From SLST01 sp046538735 (GTDB taxonomy: Bacteria; Spirochaetota; Spirochaetia; DSM-27196; SLST01), in the NCBI GenBank assembly GCA_046538735.1, contig JBKHII010000007.1, positions 17,056 through 81,055 of the forward strand: a DNA stretch of 64,000 nt, given 5' to 3'. Every line of letters begins with the position of its first letter. Within the stretch, counting starts at the first letter, position 1. This document shows, one piece after another, positions 16,001 through 24,095 of the stretch. The notes beneath the pieces are model-generated. The model did not search any database. It saw only the letters and a list, made by a program, of their open reading frames with translations, and had not been told where the DNA came from. Both the position numbers and the translations under genes were made by a program.

Positions 16001-16273
16001 TCAGCTCTCGTCCTCCGGTTTCCCGGTCACCTCGGGCCGATCCGGCCGTTGCAGCGAGGGCAGCGAGCGCCCCGCCCCGCCGGCCGCGGCGCTCCTCGCC
16101 GCTTCGCGGTTCTCGGCCTGGATCGCTTCGTACACCTCTTGCCGGTACACCTTGACGTGCCGAGGTGCCTCGATACCGAGCTTGATCTGATCGCCCTTGA
16201 TATCGATGACCGAGACGCGGATGTCCTCACCGATCACGATGGTCTCGTTGACCCTGCGTGCGAGAATGAGCAT
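16001..16273 (-). CDS. csrA: Carbon storage regulator CsrA
   Basis: 90-residue RNA-binding translational regulator. The conserved core MLILARRVNETIVIGEDI and IKLGIEAPRHVKVYRQEVYEAI contains the RNA-contact residues (Leu4, Arg6, and the Arg of YRQEVY equivalent to E. coli Arg44). The tail after residue 60 is an Ala/Gly/Ser/Pro-rich extension. The start overlaps the fliW stop (TAATG), so synthesis is coupled to its antagonist. CsrA homodimers bind GGA in hairpin loops; three such hairpins occur in the flagellin and flaG leaders here. CsrA represses flagellin in Bacillus and Borrelia. Confidence 0.95.
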   Translation of the reverse strand: MLILARRVNETIVIGEDIRVSVIDIKGDQIKLGIEAPRHVKVYRQEVYEAIQAENREAARSAAAGGAGRSLPSLQRPDRPEVTGKPEDES

Positions 16274-16716
16274 TATCGGCTCCTCGCGCCGGCCAGCTCC
16301 TCGAGAATAAGGTGTTTCGTCTTCCACGTCTGATCGAGCGAGATCGCCTGCCTGCCGAGCTGCTTCACGCGGTTGATAACGATCGGCCCCTGCAGGTTCG
16401 CGCTGATCTTGGTCTCGTCCTCGGGAATCGTGACGATCGCGAAGGCAAGGACGTCCTCATCGCTCTCGTACTCGATCGCCTCGAGATCCTCATCGGCCAC
16501 GTCCAGAACGTAGTCGGGCCTCAGATCGTACGGATTGAGCATGATGAACGCGATCGCCGGGTCGTCCAAGCTCTGGAGCCAATAGAATCCTTCCTGGGCG
16601 GCATCGAGCAAGGCGTATCGGCGAAGCTCTTCGAACCCGAAGATGCCGACGGGGAACGTGATGACCTGTCGCTCGCTGACTTCAATGGGGCCGTACGGCC
16701 GTGACTCGATTCTCAT
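16273..16716 (-). CDS. fliW: Flagellar assembly factor FliW
   Basis: 147 residues with the FliW pattern: GPIEVSERQVITFPVGIFGFEELRRYALLD is spread through the N-terminal beta domain, and the mid-protein has FIMLNPYDLRPDYVLD. FliW binds free flagellin. When flagellin is secreted, FliW is freed and binds CsrA, relieving repression of flagellin translation (mechanism known from Bacillus). It lies one base after flgL and overlaps csrA by one base. Confidence 0.94.
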   Translation of the reverse strand: MRIESRPYGPIEVSERQVITFPVGIFGFEELRRYALLDAAQEGFYWLQSLDDPAIAFIMLNPYDLRPDYVLDVADEDLEAIEYESDEDVLAFAIVTIPEDETKISANLQGPIVINRVKQLGRQAISLDQTWKTKHLILEELAGARSR

Positions 16717-16717
16717 G

Positions 16718-17965
16718 TTACCTCAGGAAGTCCAGCAATGTCGGCTGCATGATCCGCGCCGCGGCTCCGAGCGCCGCGCGATGCGTGTACTCGAGCTTGC
16801 GAAGCTCGGTGATTCGCTCCGTCATGTCCACGTCGACCTCGTTCGAGTATCGCTCGGTGATCTCGGGGATCGTGCTCTCGGTTCGCTCGAACGCGAGCTG
16901 CAGGCGCTCGTCGTACGAACCGAGCTTCCCGAGCTTCCCGAGCACGTTGTCCAACGCGCTGTCGATGCCGCCGAGGGCCCGACCTCCTACGTCGATTGTA
17001 TCACCCGTGGCAAGCCGATCCCGGAGCGTAATCAACGTATCGAACATCGAGCCTCCAAACACACGAGCTGAGGACGCGAGATTCTGCGGCGGCGCGTTGC
17101 CGCGACCGTTCAAGATGCCGAGATCGGCGAGTACTTCGCCGTCCGCCCCGTCGTCCAGCCAGAGCTGGTGCGGCGTGGTCGACTCGATCACGAGCGAGTT
17201 CTGAACCGGATCGAGCCGCGCGCGCGCCGGGGCGCCCGACTCGTTGATCCTCGCGATGATCGCCGAGATGTTGTCACCGGCGCGCAACCGGATCTCCTCG
17301 CCGTCTACGTGGATCGCGGTGTCCTGTTGCACGACGTAGCTCGTCGCGTCCACACTGCTGAAGACCTGTTGATTCTCCGCCCAGAACACCTCGTTGCCGG
17401 CGAAGTTGAGCGGAATGTAGCTCCCGTCCGCGATCTCGGTCCGGTTCTCGTTGATCGTACCCAGGTACTGCACCTGCGAGACAACCGGCTCTCCAAAGCC
17501 TTCCACGCGCCCCTCGATCACACGGAACGGCGTCGTCTTCGTTCGGTCTCCTGCGAAGAGCATCGCGCCGTCGCCGCCCTTCGCGTTCGCAACCTCTACG
17601 AGCTGATTGAGGAGCTGATTGATCTCCCCCGCCATTGCCTGCTGATCCTGCTGCGTGTAGGTCCCGTGCGCCCCCTGAATCGCAAGCTCGCGCGCCCGCT
17701 GGAGGATCCCGACGGCTTCCTGCATGTACGTTTCGCTCTCGCGATGCCGCAGCTGCGCCATCTCGATGTTCTCCGAGTATCGCTTCAGCCGGTAGAGGTA
17801 GCTCTGGTGGCGCGTCGCGTGCGCGGCCGCCGCCGGATCATCGCGCAGCTCCTGGATCCGGTTCTGGCTCGCGATCTGATTCTGCGTGTTCAGCAGTCGA
17901 GCCTCGCGCTGACGCGCGTAGTACTGCATGTCGTCGTTGGGCATGTTCGTGCTAATGCGCTGCAT
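16718..17965 (-). CDS. flgL: Hook-filament junction protein FlgL
   Basis: 415-residue hook-associated protein 3. The N-terminal flagellin-like D0/D1 helix (MQRISTNMPNDDMQYYARQR, with LLNTQNQIASQNRI) and C-terminal helix (RAALGAAARIMQPTLLDFLR) flank a variable centre. It joins the FlgK ring to the flagellin filament. It is three bases from flgK, in the order flgN-flgK-flgL-fliW-csrA. Confidence 0.93.
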   Translation of the reverse strand: MQRISTNMPNDDMQYYARQREARLLNTQNQIASQNRIQELRDDPAAAAHATRHQSYLYRLKRYSENIEMAQLRHRESETYMQEAVGILQRARELAIQGAHGTYTQQDQQAMAGEINQLLNQLVEVANAKGGDGAMLFAGDRTKTTPFRVIEGRVEGFGEPVVSQVQYLGTINENRTEIADGSYIPLNFAGNEVFWAENQQVFSSVDATSYVVQQDTAIHVDGEEIRLRAGDNISAIIARINESGAPARARLDPVQNSLVIESTTPHQLWLDDGADGEVLADLGILNGRGNAPPQNLASSARVFGGSMFDTLITLRDRLATGDTIDVGGRALGGIDSALDNVLGKLGKLGSYDERLQLAFERTESTIPEITERYSNEVDVDMTERITELRKLEYTHRAALGAAARIMQPTLLDFLR

Positions 17966-17968
17966 CTA

Positions 17969-19846
17969 CTACACTCCCATTCGGTTGATGATCGTATCGA
18001 GCATCTCGTCCACCTCCGAGATGAAACGCGCCGCCGCCGAGTAACCGTGCTGATACTTGATCATCTGCGCGATCTCTTCGTCGACGTTGACGCCGCTGAT
18101 GCTGTCGCGAGTATCGCGGAGATCCTTCATGATCGCGTTCTGCGTTGCGAGCGAGAGCTCGGCTTCCTCGCCCTTCAGCGCCACGCCCGCGACGGCATCG
18201 GCGAAGTAGTCGTCGAAGGTGGAGATCCGGCCGACCTGGACGGTCTGATTGCGAATCGCCGCGATCTGGAGCGCGCCGCTGCCGTCGCCCGGATTGCCGG
18301 GTCGGCCGGCGTCCCCGAGGCTCGCCGCGATACGCGCCGGCTCCCGCACGAGGTCTTCGTTCACGCCGATCCAGCCGGCAGGGTGCGCCAGCGGCGCCAC
18401 GGCGTAATCGAGCCCGTCCCCCCGCAGGGCGAGCACCGCGTCGGCCTGTTCCCATCCATAGGCGTTCTCCGGCCCCGAGCCTTGCAGAATGCCCGCGTAG
18501 CCGGAGAGGAACCGGCCCGAGTCTTCAAGGTAGCGGATCACGAAGTCGGGGTCTTCACTCGCCTCCGCCGGGGTCCCCTTGAGCGTGAGGCGGCCGTCGT
18601 AGTCGAGGCGCGCGACGACTTCGCTGGACGAGTGGTTGATTCGGTTGATCACGTCGGCGACGGTATCGGTGGGAGCGTAGTCGATGCTCACGAGCCCGCT
18701 CGGGCCGCTCAGCGTGAGTGTCCCGCCGAGACCGATCTGCTCTTGCGGATCGAGCCGGTTTGCACCGCTGATCCGGAAGACGTAGGTGGAATCGAACTCC
18801 CCGTCGCCGTTGCGATCGTAGTTGCCGAGTGCGTTATTCACGAAGGGATACTCGGTGAAGAAGTCGTTGTCGGTCGAGCCGTCCAGCCCGTACGCCTCGC
18901 GGTGCACCTCGTTCACGAGGTCGGCGAGGTTGACCGCCATGTTGTCCAAGCTCTGGATCTCGCCGCGGACGTCCACGTCGCGCAGCTCGAGCAGCGCGGC
19001 GAGCTTGCCGTCCGTGAACCGCGTCTCCTCGCGCCCTTCGCTCCAGACGACGCGCGAGAAGCCCTCGTTCTCGGTGTCGCCCTCGGTATCGAGCGGAATC
19101 GCGACCGAGCCCTGGACGAGCTGGTAGCCGCCCGTGTGGACGTTGTACTCGTCCTTGTCGGTCGTGTTGATCGTGATGTTGATGTACTGCGAAAGCTGCT
19201 CAACGCGCAGATCGCGCTGGTCGAGCCAATCGTTCGGGTCGTCGCCGGCGGCTCGGACCTTGACGATCTCCTCGTTGAGCGCGGCGATCTCACGCGTGAG
19301 GTCGTTGATCTCCTCCACGGCAATCTGGACCTCGTCCTCGAGCATCGATCTGATCTGCTCGAGGTTCTGGTAACGGTTCTGGATTCCCTCCACCAACGCC
19401 TGACCGCGAGTCAGGACGTTTTGCCGCGCAGCCATCTGTTCGGGAAAGGCGCTCAGCTCCTGCCACGAGTCCCAGAAACGGTCCGTGAGCGAGCGAACCG
19501 AGACGTCCACCGGCTCGTTGTAGATCTGTTCGAGCATCCGCACGTACTTGTCGCGGCTCTCCCAGTAGCCTTCGCCGCTCGCCTGGCTCACGATGCGCCC
19601 CTCGAGCAGCATGTCGCGGATGCGCTCCACGCGCGCGATGTCCACGCCCTGTCCGATCTGTCCCGGTGTCTCGGCCCGGTTGAGCTGCGGTCGATAAAGC
19701 GGGTCGGTCGGCTCAAACTCGACGCGTTGACGGCTGTAACCTTCAACGCTCGCGTTCGAGAGGTTGTGTCCCACGGTCTGCAGGCCCCGGTTCTGCGCGA
19801 AGAGGCTGCGCTTGCCGAGCTCTATTCCTGAAAACGTCGATTGCAT
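17969..19846 (-). CDS. flgK: Hook-associated protein FlgK
   Basis: 625-residue hook-associated protein 1. The N-terminal rod/hook signature FSGIELGKRSLFAQNRGLQ with TVGHNLSNASVEGYSRQRV, and the C-terminal VNVDEEIAQMIKYQHGYSAAAR, are diagnostic. ATG 19846 is chosen because GGGGGAGAAG precedes it and homologues begin here; an upstream GTG/ATG extension would run into flgN. It forms the first junction ring on the hook. Confidence 0.95.
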   Translation of the reverse strand: MQSTFSGIELGKRSLFAQNRGLQTVGHNLSNASVEGYSRQRVEFEPTDPLYRPQLNRAETPGQIGQGVDIARVERIRDMLLEGRIVSQASGEGYWESRDKYVRMLEQIYNEPVDVSVRSLTDRFWDSWQELSAFPEQMAARQNVLTRGQALVEGIQNRYQNLEQIRSMLEDEVQIAVEEINDLTREIAALNEEIVKVRAAGDDPNDWLDQRDLRVEQLSQYINITINTTDKDEYNVHTGGYQLVQGSVAIPLDTEGDTENEGFSRVVWSEGREETRFTDGKLAALLELRDVDVRGEIQSLDNMAVNLADLVNEVHREAYGLDGSTDNDFFTEYPFVNNALGNYDRNGDGEFDSTYVFRISGANRLDPQEQIGLGGTLTLSGPSGLVSIDYAPTDTVADVINRINHSSSEVVARLDYDGRLTLKGTPAEASEDPDFVIRYLEDSGRFLSGYAGILQGSGPENAYGWEQADAVLALRGDGLDYAVAPLAHPAGWIGVNEDLVREPARIAASLGDAGRPGNPGDGSGALQIAAIRNQTVQVGRISTFDDYFADAVAGVALKGEEAELSLATQNAIMKDLRDTRDSISGVNVDEEIAQMIKYQHGYSAAARFISEVDEMLDTIINRMGV

Positions 19847-19866
19847 CGCTTCTCCCCCTGGCCCGC

Positions 19867-20361
19867 TCAAAGCCTCCGGTCGAGCACCATCGCCCTTCCG
19901 TCGGTCGGGTTCCGCCTGCCGTGCCTCGAGTAGATGGTGCCCTTCTGGTCGGGGTAGATCACCCCGAGCATCTCGTTCGTCGCGCGAAGACTCCCGCGCA
20001 CGAACGAGTCGATCCCGCGCGTCATGCCCTTCACACGAAGCACGGCCACCTGGAGCTCTCGAAAGAGGCCGGAGAGAGGTCGACGGTCGACTTCAGGGAC
20101 TCGGTCGAGCAGTTCCGCGAAACTCGCCTCCGTCGGGAGCCCCGCGTCGCGCTTCGCCTCGTCAAAAAGCTCCTGCCGGCAATCATCCAGCGCCGAGACC
20201 TCACGGCTCAGTCGTTCCATCTCCGGGACCAGACCGTCGATCGTCTCCCAGTCGCGGGCAACGATCGCCTCCTGGAGCTGTTGCTGCCGCTCCCCGAACT
20301 CGTTCATGAGCTCCGCCTGTCGCGACAGTTGTTCCTTCAGTTCCTCGTAGGCATACGTCAT
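19867..20361 (-). CDS. flgN: FlgN-family export chaperone
   Basis: 164 residues, almost all helical with coiled-coil heptads (ELKEQLSRQAELMNEFGERQQQLQEAI and MERLSREVSALDDCR regions), as in FlgN, which chaperones FlgK and FlgL to the export gate. Position directly before flgK supports this. ATG 20361 is preferred over an upstream in-frame start because the sigma-28-like -10 element lies in between. It heads the minus-strand operon. Confidence 0.78.
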   Translation of the reverse strand: MTYAYEELKEQLSRQAELMNEFGERQQQLQEAIVARDWETIDGLVPEMERLSREVSALDDCRQELFDEAKRDAGLPTEASFAELLDRVPEVDRRPLSGLFRELQVAVLRVKGMTRGIDSFVRGSLRATNEMLGVIYPDQKGTIYSRHGRRNPTDGRAMVLDRRL

Positions 20362-20369
20362 CGCTTTGA

Positions 20370-20394
20370 TTGTCGGCCGGTTCGATTGCGTTGA
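20370..20394 (-). promoter_or_regulatory. Possible sigma-28 promoter of the flgN-csrA operon
   Basis: On the minus strand TCAA (20391-20394), 13 bases, then GCCGACAA (20370-20377), which differs from the FliA -10 consensus GCCGATAA at one base. The ATG of flgN lies eight bases beyond, so the transcript would be almost leaderless. The -35 half is weak and the spacing two bases short of the consensus. Confidence 0.4.
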
Positions 20395-20426
20395 TAAGTG
20401 GGAGCTTGCTATAGTCATATCAACGC

Positions 20427-20455
20427 TTGACGGAGCCCCGGAGCATCGGTATCTA
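20427..20455 (+). promoter_or_regulatory. Candidate trxB promoter
   Basis: TTGACG (20427-20432), 17 bases, TATCTA (20450-20455). Predicted start near 20462 leaves a leader of about 24 bases including AAGGTG before ATG 20486. The -10 box is a poor match. Confidence 0.35.
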
Positions 20456-20485
20456 TATCGTAACTTTCATATATAAGGTGTGAGC

Positions 20486-21451
20486 ATGCAGAGCAAGTAC
20501 GATATCGTCATCGTGGGAGCGGGAGCGGCCGGACTGACCGCAGCTCAGTACGGCGCGCGCGCCAACCTCAGGACGCTTGTCCTGGAGAAGACCGCAAACG
20601 GCGGCCAGTGCCTGCAGATCGAAGGGCTCGAGAACTACCCCGGTTTCCCCGATCCGATCAACGGCTACGACTTCACCGAGCTGTTCGAGCGGCAGGCCAG
20701 GCAGTTCGGTGCGGAGCTCCGCGTCGCGACGGTGAGCCGATTGGACAAACAGGCGGATGAGTTCGTGCTCGAGACGTCCGAGGGCGAGGTGCGCGCGTCC
20801 GCCGTCATCCTCGCGACCGGCGCGAAGCATCGCCACCTCGGCGTGCCGGGCGAGGAAGAGCTCGCCGGGCGCGGCGTCTCCTACTGCGCCACGTGCGACG
20901 GCCCCTTCTTCAAGAACCGGCGCATTCTCGTCGTTGGCGGCGGCGACGCCGCGTGCGACGAGGCGACCTTCCTCTCAAAGCTCTCGGATCGGATCACGCT
21001 TGTTCACCGTCGCGACCGGTTCCGCGCGCAACCGGCGGTCGCGCAGCGCGTGCTCGACAATCCGAACATCACCGTCCGATTCAACACGGTGGTCAGGGAG
21101 ATCCACGGCGCGAAGAACGCGATGGGGATGGAGCAGGTTGGCGCCGTCACGCTCGAGGACGTGCGGTCGGGCGAGCTACAGAAGGTGGAGATGGACGCCG
21201 TGTTCGTATTCGTCGGATCGATTCCGCAGACCGATCTCGTCCCTACGCTGCCGAAGGATGAGGCGGGCTATATCGTGACCGATCAGCGAATGGAGACCGC
21301 CGTACCCGGACTCTTCGCCGTAGGCGACGTTCGCTCCACTCCCTTCCGCCAGCTCGTCGTGGCGGCCGGCGAGGGTGCCGTCGCGGCGCACGCCGCGGCG
21401 CAGCACATCGAAGCGCTCACGGGCAACGTTTACCAAGAAGTGACCGCTTGA
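20486..21451 (+). CDS. trxB: Thioredoxin reductase
   Basis: 321-residue FAD/NADPH flavoprotein. The FAD motif GAGAAGLTAAQ is at the N-terminus, the redox-active CATC at residues 134-137, the NAD(P)H motif GGGDAACDEA after it, and HRRDRFRA supplies the arginines that favour NADPH. ATGDVR-like GLFAVGDVR is near the end. It reduces thioredoxin for ribonucleotide reduction and peroxide defence. ATG 20486 with AAGGTG upstream is favoured over GTG 20480. It overlaps the next gene by four bases. Confidence 0.93.
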   Translation: MQSKYDIVIVGAGAAGLTAAQYGARANLRTLVLEKTANGGQCLQIEGLENYPGFPDPINGYDFTELFERQARQFGAELRVATVSRLDKQADEFVLETSEGEVRASAVILATGAKHRHLGVPGEEELAGRGVSYCATCDGPFFKNRRILVVGGGDAACDEATFLSKLSDRITLVHRRDRFRAQPAVAQRVLDNPNITVRFNTVVREIHGAKNAMGMEQVGAVTLEDVRSGELQKVEMDAVFVFVGSIPQTDLVPTLPKDEAGYIVTDQRMETAVPGLFAVGDVRSTPFRQLVVAAGEGAVAAHAAAQHIEALTGNVYQEVTA

Positions 21452-23235
21452 TATACTCGCCACCACCGGTGAGCGAAGCGAAATCGAAACACCTCGGATC
21501 GATCCTCCTCGCAGCACTGCTCCTGTCGTCCGCCTCGCCGGATGCAGGAGCGCTCTCGTTCTGGGACGACGTTCCCAACGCGACGCTTCGCGAACGCCTG
21601 CTCGAGGCGATGACCCCGCAGGAGGTGATCGCGCAGACGCTCATGCTCGGGTGGCTCGGCGAACGACCGAGCGCCGAGATCGTGGAGTGGCTCGCCGAGA
21701 CGAGTCTGGGCGGCGTGAAGGTGTTCGGCTGGAACGGCGGCAACCTCGTCACGCTCGCCGAGACGCTCGGCGAGATGCAGGGGCGGGCGAGCGAGCATCG
21801 GCTGGGAGTCCCGCTCATCACGGCGACCGACCAGGAGGGCGGCTGGGTGCGCCACGTGAAGGGGCGCGACGATCTCACCACGTCCATCACGCCCGGAAAC
21901 ATGGCGATCGGCGCGTCCAGCCTGCCGTACGACGCGTATCGCAGCGCGTACTACATCGGCATGGAGTTGCGCGCGCTCGGCATCAACATGAACTTCGCGC
22001 CGACCGTGGACGTCTACGTGAACCCCGAGGCGCACGTCATTGGGCCGCGCGCGTTCTCGGACGATCCCGTCCTGACCGGCGTCCTCGGCGTTGCATTCTA
22101 TCAGGGGCTCGAAGAGGCTCGCGTCATCGCGACGGCGAAGCACTTTCCGGGACACGGAAATGCCGCGGAGGACTCGCACGGCGTACTCCCGGTCCTTGAC
22201 GACTCGTACGACGAGCTCGCCGGCCGCGACCTCGTCCCGTATCGCTTCCTCGTGAACGAGGGCGTGCCGGCGGTTCTCACCGGACACCTGAGCTTCCCGA
22301 ACGTCTCGGGCGACGAACGTCCCGCCTCGCTGTCGCCCCACTTCATCCACGATCTTCTGCGCGGAACGCTCGGCTTCCGCGGCCTCGTCATTACGGACGA
22401 CCTCTACATGGGCGGCGCGTGGGAGTACGGCGCCGACCACGGCTGGGGAATCGCGGAGATCGTGATCGAGGCGCTCCGCGCCGGTAACGACATGGTCATG
22501 CTCTCCCGCACGCCCGACCTCAACGGCGCGCTGACCGATCGGCTCGTTGAGCTCTACAACGCAGATCCCGACTTCCGCGCGCGTGTGCGCGACGCAGCCG
22601 GCCGCGTGCTCGACCTGAAGCTCGCCTACCTGAAACCGACCGATCGCGTGCCTCTCGAACCCGACTCCGATCGCCTCGCCGATTCGATCCGCGCACAGGG
22701 CGGCGCGAGCTTCTTCCGGGACCAGGCGGGGCGAAGCGTAGCGGTACTCCGCGACGCCGGGCTGCCTCTGGAGATCGGTTCGGACGAGCGAATCCTTCTC
22801 GCCGGCAAAGATCTCGACTTCCTGCGGATCGGCGAAGAGCTCATCCCGGACGCGGACGTCTACCGCATCGGTTCGCCGCGCTTCGTGGGAACGGACGCAC
22901 GGGATCGCGTCTCATTCCGGGATGCCGCGGCGCGATACGACACGGTAGTCTTCTGTCTCTCCGATACCAGTACCGCCGAGATCCTCGCGGCCGCGGAGGG
23001 CGTAGAGGCGCGGATCGTCATCTTTTCGATCCTTACACCCGTCTACCTCTCGGACCTGCCGTGGGTCGAGTCGGCGATCGCCGTCTTCGGGTGGGGAGTG
23101 GAGTCGTTCCGCGCCGGCTACTCGGTGCTCCTGGGCAGGGTCGCTCCCGAGGGTACCTCGCCGCTCGCGCTCAGGCACGCCAACGAGGGAGAGAACGCCG
23201 AGGAAAAGAACGCCCCGCTTCCGGAGTCGGACTGA
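21448..23235 (+). CDS. Exported glycoside hydrolase family 3, NagZ-like
   Basis: 595 residues. A signal peptide (hydrophobic core SILLAALLLSS, cleavage near DAGA) is followed by a GH3 barrel with the NagZ motifs KHFPGHGNAAEDSH (general acid/base loop) and LVITDDLYMGGA (nucleophile Asp), plus a C-terminal domain (about 400-595). It probably removes beta-N-acetylglucosamine from peptidoglycan fragments, outside the cytoplasm, unlike cytoplasmic enterobacterial NagZ. The TTG start at 21448 overlaps the trxB stop. GTG 21469 is an alternative that gives a cleaner signal peptide. Confidence 0.82.
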   Translation: MIYSPPPVSEAKSKHLGSILLAALLLSSASPDAGALSFWDDVPNATLRERLLEAMTPQEVIAQTLMLGWLGERPSAEIVEWLAETSLGGVKVFGWNGGNLVTLAETLGEMQGRASEHRLGVPLITATDQEGGWVRHVKGRDDLTTSITPGNMAIGASSLPYDAYRSAYYIGMELRALGINMNFAPTVDVYVNPEAHVIGPRAFSDDPVLTGVLGVAFYQGLEEARVIATAKHFPGHGNAAEDSHGVLPVLDDSYDELAGRDLVPYRFLVNEGVPAVLTGHLSFPNVSGDERPASLSPHFIHDLLRGTLGFRGLVITDDLYMGGAWEYGADHGWGIAEIVIEALRAGNDMVMLSRTPDLNGALTDRLVELYNADPDFRARVRDAAGRVLDLKLAYLKPTDRVPLEPDSDRLADSIRAQGGASFFRDQAGRSVAVLRDAGLPLEIGSDERILLAGKDLDFLRIGEELIPDADVYRIGSPRFVGTDARDRVSFRDAAARYDTVVFCLSDTSTAEILAAAEGVEARIVIFSILTPVYLSDLPWVESAIAVFGWGVESFRAGYSVLLGRVAPEGTSPLALRHANEGENAEEKNAPLPESD

Positions 23236-23237
23236 AG

Positions 23238-24092
23238 ATGGCGTGGGTTCGACTGAACGAGGAGCTGCTCGACCCGCTCATGAGATTCCTTGGTGCGCTC
23301 GAGTCGGGATGCGTACCGTTCACCGAACGCCTCATCGCGACCGGTCGGCTGAGCGCGCCTCCCCGGTCGCAATCGTCCGTCTTCGTGCGGCTCGAGCGAG
23401 GACCGACCGTATCGGGAGCGGTCCTCCAGACCACGAGCGGTCTCTACTATCCGGTGCTCGACCCGGCGAATCCGCAGCTGGAGCCGGACGCCGTCCGGCT
23501 CCTTGCGAGAAGCGGGAGGCGCATCTACTCCGTCATGGGCCGGATTCGGGACGTCGTCGCGCTCGAGGCCGTGCTCCCTCGGCGACCGCAGCAGGCGCTC
23601 GAGTACCACCTGATGTCACAGGAGGAGCCTCCGCCGGACATCCCGCTGCCACGCCTGCCTCGGGGGCTTACGATCCGCGAGGTCGGCGAGGAGGCCGCTC
23701 GGCACCTGTTTGACATCCAGAAGAAGTATGAGATAGAAGAAGTGCTGCTGCCGGGGAACACATTGAGTCCCACGGCGACCATGCAGCATCTGAGGCAGAC
23801 GCTTCGTTCTCAGATGGTTCTCGTCGCCGAGATCGAGGGGGTTCCCGTGGGGAAGGCCAACACAAACGCGCGTGGCGTCTTCTTCGACCAGATCGGAGGC
23901 GTGTTCACCGAACGCTCGCTGCGCTCGCGCGGTGTGGGAACCGCATTGATGCTTCGCCTGCTCCGGCGGATCGCAGCGGACGGCAAGAACGGAACGCTCT
24001 TCGTGAAAATGGAGAATGCACCGGCAATCACGATGTACCGGAACATTGGGTTCGCCGTTGAGGACGGCTTTCGGATATCCTATTACAGGTAG
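23238..24092 (+). CDS. GNAT-family N-acetyltransferase
   Basis: 284 residues. The C-terminal half (about 145-284) has the GNAT fold: the acetyl-CoA loop is RSLRSRGVGTALMLRLL (R/Q-x-x-G-x-G/A), followed by LFVKMENAPAITMYRNIGF, the common C-terminal motif. The N-terminal 140 residues form an unrecognised domain. Substrate unknown. ATG 23238 follows the previous stop by two bases, and an in-frame extension through the GH3 gene is rejected. Part of trxB-GH3-GNAT-glgA. Confidence 0.8.
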   Translation: MAWVRLNEELLDPLMRFLGALESGCVPFTERLIATGRLSAPPRSQSSVFVRLERGPTVSGAVLQTTSGLYYPVLDPANPQLEPDAVRLLARSGRRIYSVMGRIRDVVALEAVLPRRPQQALEYHLMSQEEPPPDIPLPRLPRGLTIREVGEEAARHLFDIQKKYEIEEVLLPGNTLSPTATMQHLRQTLRSQMVLVAEIEGVPVGKANTNARGVFFDQIGGVFTERSLRSRGVGTALMLRLLRRIAADGKNGTLFVKMENAPAITMYRNIGFAVEDGFRISYYR

Positions 24093-24095
24093 AAT

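Noticed and set aside
17168..19831. 887-codon plus-strand open frame opposite flgL/flgK
   Set aside because: Antisense shadow of flgK and flgL, which are unmistakable; no ribosome-binding site or domain.
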